The position numbers and the translations under genes were made by a program. From Lysobacteraceae bacterium (GTDB lineage: Bacteria; Pseudomonadota; Gammaproteobacteria; Xanthomonadales; Xanthomonadaceae), in NCBI GenBank assembly GCA_003505795.1, contig DNXT01000237.1, positions 1 to 9,275 of the forward strand: a DNA stretch of 9,275 nt. Reading direction: 5' to 3'. The notes beneath the pieces were generated by a model that was not told the origin of the DNA, did no database searches, and saw only the letters and a program-made list of their open reading frames with translations. Below are positions 5,841 through 9,275 of the stretch, piece by piece; the stretch's first letter is position 1, and each line of letters opens with the position of its first letter.

Positions 5841-5873
5841 GCCCCGGCGGCCTTCCCGGCAAGCCGCCGGGGC
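5841..5873 (-). terminator. GC-rich hairpin after the peptidase operon, possible terminator
   Basis: GCCCCGGCGGC (5841-5851) pairs perfectly over 11 bp with GCCGCCGGGGC (5863-5873) around an 11-nt loop. It begins about 30 bp after the stop of the membrane-protein gene. No U-tract follows on the - strand, so it is not a canonical intrinsic terminator. It may still pause polymerase or protect the 3' end and insulate hemF from the operon. Confidence 0.4.
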
Positions 5874-5904
5874 GCAAGTCCGTCCCGCGATCCCCGATGC
5901 CGCC

Positions 5905-6444
5905 TTAGCGGCGGAACTCGGCGCGGACCTCGGCGCGGCACAGCTTCCAGGCGATCCAGCCATGCACCGCGGCGATCGCCACCGCGCCGGCCAGGCCGCC
6001 CCAGAACAGCGCCCGCCGCATGGCGGCCGCCATCGCCCGCAGCTCGGCATTGATGCCGGGATCGGCCATGGCGGGGAGCAGCTGGTCGAACGCGCGGTCC
6101 AGCAGCGGCAGGCCGGCGAAGTTGGCCAGCGCCACCACTCCCAGGCCGGCGATGAAGGCCAGGCGCGCCCATTCCCGCCGTTGCAACAGCGCCCAGGAGA
6201 TCCACGCCAGCAGCGCCGAGCCGCCGATGCCGGCCAGCGACAGCGCGACCAGGTGTTCGCCCAGCCAGGCCAGCAGCGGCGGCAGCGGCGTGCCGGGCGG
6301 CAGCAGCGCGGCGAGGTCGGCCGAGGACGGCAGGGCGAAGGCCATCAGCAGCTGCAGCGCGTTGCCGATCACGCCGAACCCGCCCAGCGCCAGCGAGATC
6401 GTCGCCATCGCCGAGACGAAGCCGCTGCGTGCGGGAACGCTCAT
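5905..6444 (-). CDS. Hypothetical inner-membrane protein with four predicted helices
   Basis: I do not recognise a named family. The 179-aa product has four long hydrophobic stretches, at about residues 13-38, 62-86, 94-116 and 145-168. They are separated by a proline-rich loop (48-57), a short basic QRREWAR loop (89-94) and a more polar segment with DRAFDQLLPAMADPG (116-130). A cluster of charged residues ends the protein. There is no signal peptide of the cleaved type. The ATG overlaps the TGA of the Nudix-like gene by the ATGA arrangement. No clear ribosome binding site precedes it, so translation is probably coupled to the gene upstream. It is the last gene of a three-gene unit. Function is unknown. 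Confidence 0.75.
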   Translation of the reverse strand: MSVPARSGFVSAMATISLALGGFGVIGNALQLLMAFALPSSADLAALLPPGTPLPPLLAWLGEHLVALSLAGIGGSALLAWISWALLQRREWARLAFIAGLGVVALANFAGLPLLDRAFDQLLPAMADPGINAELRAMAAAMRRALFWGGLAGAVAIAAVHGWIAWKLCRAEVRAEFRR

Positions 6445-6782
6445 GCCGCGGCCAGCAGCGGCAGGAGGTGGGCGGCGCCCAGCGGCGCCACCGGCACCGG
6501 ATACGGCGGCCGCGTCGGGATCCAGGCCAGCTCGGCGATCCCGGCCTGCGCCCGCGGCGCACCGTGCAGGCGTACCGCGAACACCTCCGCGCGCACCCGC
6601 TGCCCGGCCTCGTTGACCGCGTCGTGCTCGAACTCGCCGAGCGGCTCGCGCTTGCCGCCGGGCTGGATGAAGCTCGCCGAGCCGTGCCTGCGCACCCGCA
6701 GCGCCCGCCCGGCGCCATCGTCGCCCAGCGCGGCGGCGATCCGGATCGGATCGCCGCCAGGCGCGATGCCCGCCACGCTCAT
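6441..6782 (-). CDS. Nudix-fold protein lacking the Nudix box (likely inactive; possibly a decaying gene)
   Basis: The 113-aa product resembles small proteobacterial Nudix hydrolases (usually about 135-150 aa) on both sides of the active site. The N-terminal half reads IRIAAALGDDGAGRALRVRR and then FIQPGGKREP, the normal lead-in to the Nudix box. The second half, LGEFEHDAVNEAGQRVRAEVF onward with IAELAWI and HLLPLL near the end, matches the usual post-box strands and C-terminal helix. Between P47 and L48 (base 6641/6642) the expected catalytic segment with REXXEEXG is absent, so metal binding and nucleoside-diphosphate hydrolysis should be lost. The reading frame is intact across the junction, and no leftover box can be hidden in another frame because the flanks are adjacent. 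ATGA overlaps join it to the peptidase gene before and the membrane-protein gene after. Family assignment is by recognition and should be confirmed by a profile search. Confidence 0.75.
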   Translation of the reverse strand: MSVAGIAPGGDPIRIAAALGDDGAGRALRVRRHGSASFIQPGGKREPLGEFEHDAVNEAGQRVRAEVFAVRLHGAPRAQAGIAELAWIPTRPPYPVPVAPLGAAHLLPLLAAA

Positions 6783-9184
6783 CGGGCCGGCTTCACCTGT
6801 TCGTTGAACAGCTTGAGGATGCGCTTGTACTCGTCCAGCCAGGAGTCGGCGCGGGTGAAGCCGTGGCGTTCCAGCGGATACGGCGCGACCTGCCAGTTGT
6901 CCTTGCGCAGCTCGATCAGCTTCTGGGTCATGTCGACCGAGTCCTTGAAGAACACGTTGTCGTCGACCATGCCGTGGGCGATCAGCAGGTGGTCCTGCAG
7001 GCCCTCGGCGTAGTTGATCGGCGAGGAGGCCTTGTACGCCTCCGGGTCCAGGTCGGGCGTGTTGAGGATGTTGGAGGTGTACTCGTGGTTGTACTGCATC
7101 CAGTCGCCGACCGGGCGCAGCGCGGCGCCGGCCTTGAACGTGCCCGGCGCACGGAACAGCGCCATGTAGGTCATGAAGCCGCCGTAGGAGCCGCCGTAGA
7201 TGCCGGCGCGGCCACGGTCGCCCTGCTTGTTCTCGACCAGCCAGTCCAGGCCGTCCAGGTAGTCCTCCAGCTCCGGGTGGCCCATGTTGCGGTAGATCGC
7301 GGTGCGCCAGTCGCGGCCGTAGCCTTCCGAGGCGCGGTAGTCCAGGTCGAGCACGATGTAGCCCTGCTGCACCAGCAGGTTGTGGAACATCTGCTCGCGG
7401 AAGTAGGGGGTGTAGCGCGCCGAGACGTTCTGCAGGTAGCCGGCACCGTGCACGAACATCACGATCGGGTACTGCCTGCCGGGCTCCGGGTCGGCGGGTC
7501 CGTAGTACTTGCCCCAGATCGTGCCGGCGCCGTGCCTGGACGGCACCTGCACGTACTGCGGCTGGATCCACGGGCGCGCCTTGAACGCCGGGCTGCGGGT
7601 GTCGGTGAGCACGCTGGCCTGGCCGCCGGCCGCCGGCACCACCGCCAGCTGCGGCGGCAGGTAGCTGCCGGAGTAGCGCACCAGCAGCTGCGCGCCGTCC
7701 GGCGACAGGCTGAAGTCCTCGACGCCATCGAGCGCGGTCACCTCGGTCACCTTGTCGTCGGCCAGGTCGAGCCTGCACACCTCGTAGTCGCCCGGCCACT
7801 TCTGGTTGCAGACGAAGTAGAAGCCGCTGCCGTCCGGGCTGGGCTGCGGCGCGGAGACTTCCCACTTGCCGGAGGTGCGCTGCCTCGGCTTGCCGTCGCC
7901 GGCGACGGTGTACAGGTGCGAATAGCCGGACTGCTCGCTCAGCAGCCACAGCGTGCGGTTGTCCGGCAGCCAGCCGAAGTCGTTGAAGCCCCAGTTGATC
8001 CAGGCGCCGTCGGTGAGGCGGTGGCGCGCGGTCAGCGCGCTCCGGGCCGGATCGGCCGCGCCCAGGTCGAGGGTGGCGATCCAGCGGTCCTTGTTGTCGA
8101 CCGCGCGGATCTCGACCGCGGCATTGCGGCCGTCGTCGCTCCAGTGGATGGCCGGGCCGCTGCCGTCGCCGTCGCTCTCGATGCGCACCGCGCGGTTGCC
8201 CTTGAGCGGCTCCTTGCCGGCGGCCTTGCGCAGCGCCGCCAGCGGATCGGCGGCGATGCCGGGCAGGGCGTCGAACTTCAGTTCCCTGGCGCTGCCGGCG
8301 GCGACGTCGACCAGCCACAGCGTGTGCGGCGCCGGGGCGTTGCGGCCGACCCGGGTGCGCGCTTCCTGGAATTCCTCGTAGCCGGACTCGGTGACGTACT
8401 TGGGCATCTTGCCTGCCTGGCCTTCGTCGGCGCCCTTGGCCTGGGTCACCACCAGCAGGTGGCGTCCGTCCGGCGACAGCGCGCTGTCGACGATCTCCAC
8501 CTCGTCGCCCAGATAGACCGGCGCCGGCGCGCGGCTCGGGTCGGCCTTGCGCCAGGCCTGTTCCTGCTGCCTGAGCGCATCGCGCTGGGCGCGGTCGTTG
8601 CGCAGCGTCGCCAGGGTCGTCAGCTGCTGCTCGCGCAGCACGTCGGGCTTGGGCGCGGCATCGGGGTCGCGCGCGGCCTTGACCACCGCGACCTGTGCGG
8701 TGCCGCCGTTCGGGGTCCAGTGGTACCAGTCGTTGCCGCTGCGCCAGATCGCGCCGCCGTCGCTGGCGAACTGCGGCCGCGACTCGGTCTCGTTGCTGCG
8801 GGTGAGCTGGGTCAGTGCGCCCGAGCGCAGGTCGCGCAGGAAGATGTCGCCGTTGCGCGCGAACAGCATGCGCTGGCGCTGGCGGTCGTAGGCCGGGTCG
8901 GCGGCGTCGAGGCCGGCGCGCTCGGTGTCGCCGACGCGGCTGGCCGCGGTCTTGCCGTCGACCGGCTGGCGGAAGGTGTCGCGGACCGGGCTGCCGCTGC
9001 GCTTGAGCAGGTATTCGACCTGCCTGCCGTCCCACGACCACCAGGCGTTGTCGACCGACGGGCCGATCCAGTCGGGATCGGCCATGGCCTGCTCGATGGT
9101 GAGGGGCTGGGCGGGCGCCTGGGCGACGGCGGCGAGCGGCGCGGCGCAGGACAGGGACAGCAGCAGGGGCAACAAGGGACGCAT
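6779..9184 (-). CDS. Secreted S9-family serine peptidase (prolyl oligopeptidase / dipeptidyl aminopeptidase type)
   Basis: Periplasmic or secreted peptidase expected to clip short peptides, often next to proline or at the N terminus. The 801-aa product begins with a Sec signal peptide (MRPLLPLLLSL core) and a likely cleavage site after A19-V20-A21. A beta-propeller region follows, with repeated SPDG-type turns (SALSPDGRHLL, QPSPDGSGFY, SLSPDGAQLL). From about residue 560 comes the alpha/beta-hydrolase domain, with PIVMFVHGAGY, DLDYRASEGYGRDW and GGSYGGF. The catalytic triad is S666, D741 (in HGMVDDNV) and H774 (in ERHGF), spaced as in DPP IV. I see no DPP IV Glu-Glu motif, so the subfamily is left open. 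I chose the ATG at 9184 because it starts the signal peptide, with GGAA just before it; an ATG 72 bp upstream lies inside an inverted repeat. It is first in a three-gene unit. Confidence 0.93.
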   Translation of the reverse strand: MRPLLPLLLSLSCAAPLAAVAQAPAQPLTIEQAMADPDWIGPSVDNAWWSWDGRQVEYLLKRSGSPVRDTFRQPVDGKTAASRVGDTERAGLDAADPAYDRQRQRMLFARNGDIFLRDLRSGALTQLTRSNETESRPQFASDGGAIWRSGNDWYHWTPNGGTAQVAVVKAARDPDAAPKPDVLREQQLTTLATLRNDRAQRDALRQQEQAWRKADPSRAPAPVYLGDEVEIVDSALSPDGRHLLVVTQAKGADEGQAGKMPKYVTESGYEEFQEARTRVGRNAPAPHTLWLVDVAAGSARELKFDALPGIAADPLAALRKAAGKEPLKGNRAVRIESDGDGSGPAIHWSDDGRNAAVEIRAVDNKDRWIATLDLGAADPARSALTARHRLTDGAWINWGFNDFGWLPDNRTLWLLSEQSGYSHLYTVAGDGKPRQRTSGKWEVSAPQPSPDGSGFYFVCNQKWPGDYEVCRLDLADDKVTEVTALDGVEDFSLSPDGAQLLVRYSGSYLPPQLAVVPAAGGQASVLTDTRSPAFKARPWIQPQYVQVPSRHGAGTIWGKYYGPADPEPGRQYPIVMFVHGAGYLQNVSARYTPYFREQMFHNLLVQQGYIVLDLDYRASEGYGRDWRTAIYRNMGHPELEDYLDGLDWLVENKQGDRGRAGIYGGSYGGFMTYMALFRAPGTFKAGAALRPVGDWMQYNHEYTSNILNTPDLDPEAYKASSPINYAEGLQDHLLIAHGMVDDNVFFKDSVDMTQKLIELRKDNWQVAPYPLERHGFTRADSWLDEYKRILKLFNEQVKPAR

Positions 9185-9223
9185 GGGATTCCGTGTGCGG
9201 CAGGCAAACCGCGAGCGTAGCAG

Positions 9224-9265
9224 CGCGCCGGCATGGCGGACTGCGCCAATGGTCATGCCGGCGCG
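9224..9265. repeat. Perfect 12-bp inverted repeat upstream of the S9 peptidase
   Basis: CGCGCCGGCATG (9224-9235) is the exact reverse complement of CATGCCGGCGCG (9254-9265), with 18 bases between. It starts 39 bp before the peptidase ATG. No U-tract follows on either strand. It may be an operator, a cruciform or leader hairpin, or the end of a transcript from beyond the window. No convincing promoter for the peptidase operon was found nearby. Confidence 0.5.
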
Positions 9266-9275
9266 TTGCCGCCCG

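Noticed and set aside
4777..6807. A 676-codon + strand frame running across hemF and the two genes upstream of it
   Set aside because: It overlaps three recognisable - strand genes, spans their intergenic hairpins, and has an Arg/Ala/Gly-rich composition typical of a shadow frame.
7184..7190. GTAGGAG inside the peptidase gene, identical to the start of the GTAG repeats
   Set aside because: It is the complement of the codons around the catalytic serine (GGSYGG), and the palindrome that follows in the true repeats is absent.
6441..9041. An 866-codon - strand frame that would fuse a long N-terminal region to the Nudix-like protein
   Set aside because: Everything before the ATG at 6782 is an out-of-frame reading of the peptidase gene. 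The Nudix-like similarity begins only at that ATG.
9146..9184. Lipoprotein signal in the S9 peptidase (Cys at residue 13)
   Set aside because: The residues before the cysteine (S-L-S) do not make a proper lipobox, whereas A-V-A just downstream is a good signal peptidase I site.
6863..9220. A 785-codon + strand frame opposite the S9 peptidase
   Set aside because: It is a shadow of a clear peptidase with an intact catalytic triad and signal peptide; its own translation shows no domain.
9185..9256. Upstream ATG giving the S9 peptidase 24 extra residues
   Set aside because: The extra residues (starting MTIGAVRH) would push the signal peptide inward, and the ATG lies in one arm of an inverted repeat. 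The internal ATG at 9184 starts a normal signal peptide.
1..9275. CRISPR array, tRNA or rRNA genes, insertion sequence with transposase, prophage or toxin-antitoxin genes
   Set aside because: No evenly spaced direct repeats, tRNA-like cloverleaf, rRNA segment, transposase or phage-type protein was seen on either strand. The only mobile-type elements are the small GTAG palindromes.

Overview
The window is a GC-rich chromosomal segment whose codon third positions are almost all G or C. It most likely comes from the Xanthomonadaceae (Xanthomonas, Stenotrophomonas, Lysobacter, Luteimonas or Pseudoxanthomonas type). The reasons are GTAG-headed palindromic repeats (GTAGGAGCGACTTCAGTCGC), a DUF2782-like lipoprotein beside polA, and an sX13-like small RNA downstream of polA. 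The genus cannot be fixed from sequence reading alone.

Layout, left to right. Bases 1-107 hold what may be the last codons of an upstream gene and the leader of a D-lactate dehydrogenase gene (ldhA, + strand). ldhA converges on a small lipoprotein gene (- strand) across a pair of inverted GTAG repeats, and the ldhA stop codon lies inside the first repeat. The lipoprotein gene and polA (DNA polymerase I, + strand) diverge from an 81-bp promoter region, and polA looks leaderless.

The 466-bp gap 4392-4857 contains, in order: an imperfect hairpin and repeated TTAATCC motifs (4432-4496); a -10 box; an sRNA of about 120 nt with three stem-loops, each carrying a C-rich loop, the last being an intrinsic terminator (about 4543-4670); a stretch with no recognisable feature (4671-4800); and a compact hairpin copy of the GTAG repeat (4801-4826). 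No credible protein-coding gene was seen in this gap.

The rest of the window is on the - strand. hemF (oxygen-dependent coproporphyrinogen III oxidase) also has a leaderless-type promoter. Upstream of it lies a three-gene operon read in the order secreted S9 serine peptidase, Nudix-like protein, four-helix membrane protein. These genes are joined by two 4-bp ATGA stop/start overlaps. The Nudix-like protein lacks the catalytic Nudix box.

Most proteins here are housekeeping functions: fermentation or lactate metabolism, DNA repair and replication, haem synthesis and periplasmic peptide degradation. The most interesting content is non-coding: the polA-linked C-rich-loop sRNA, the repeats at both convergent junctions, and the matching TAGAAT-N6-ATG start signals of polA and hemF. 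The most interesting protein is the Nudix-fold protein without its active-site helix.
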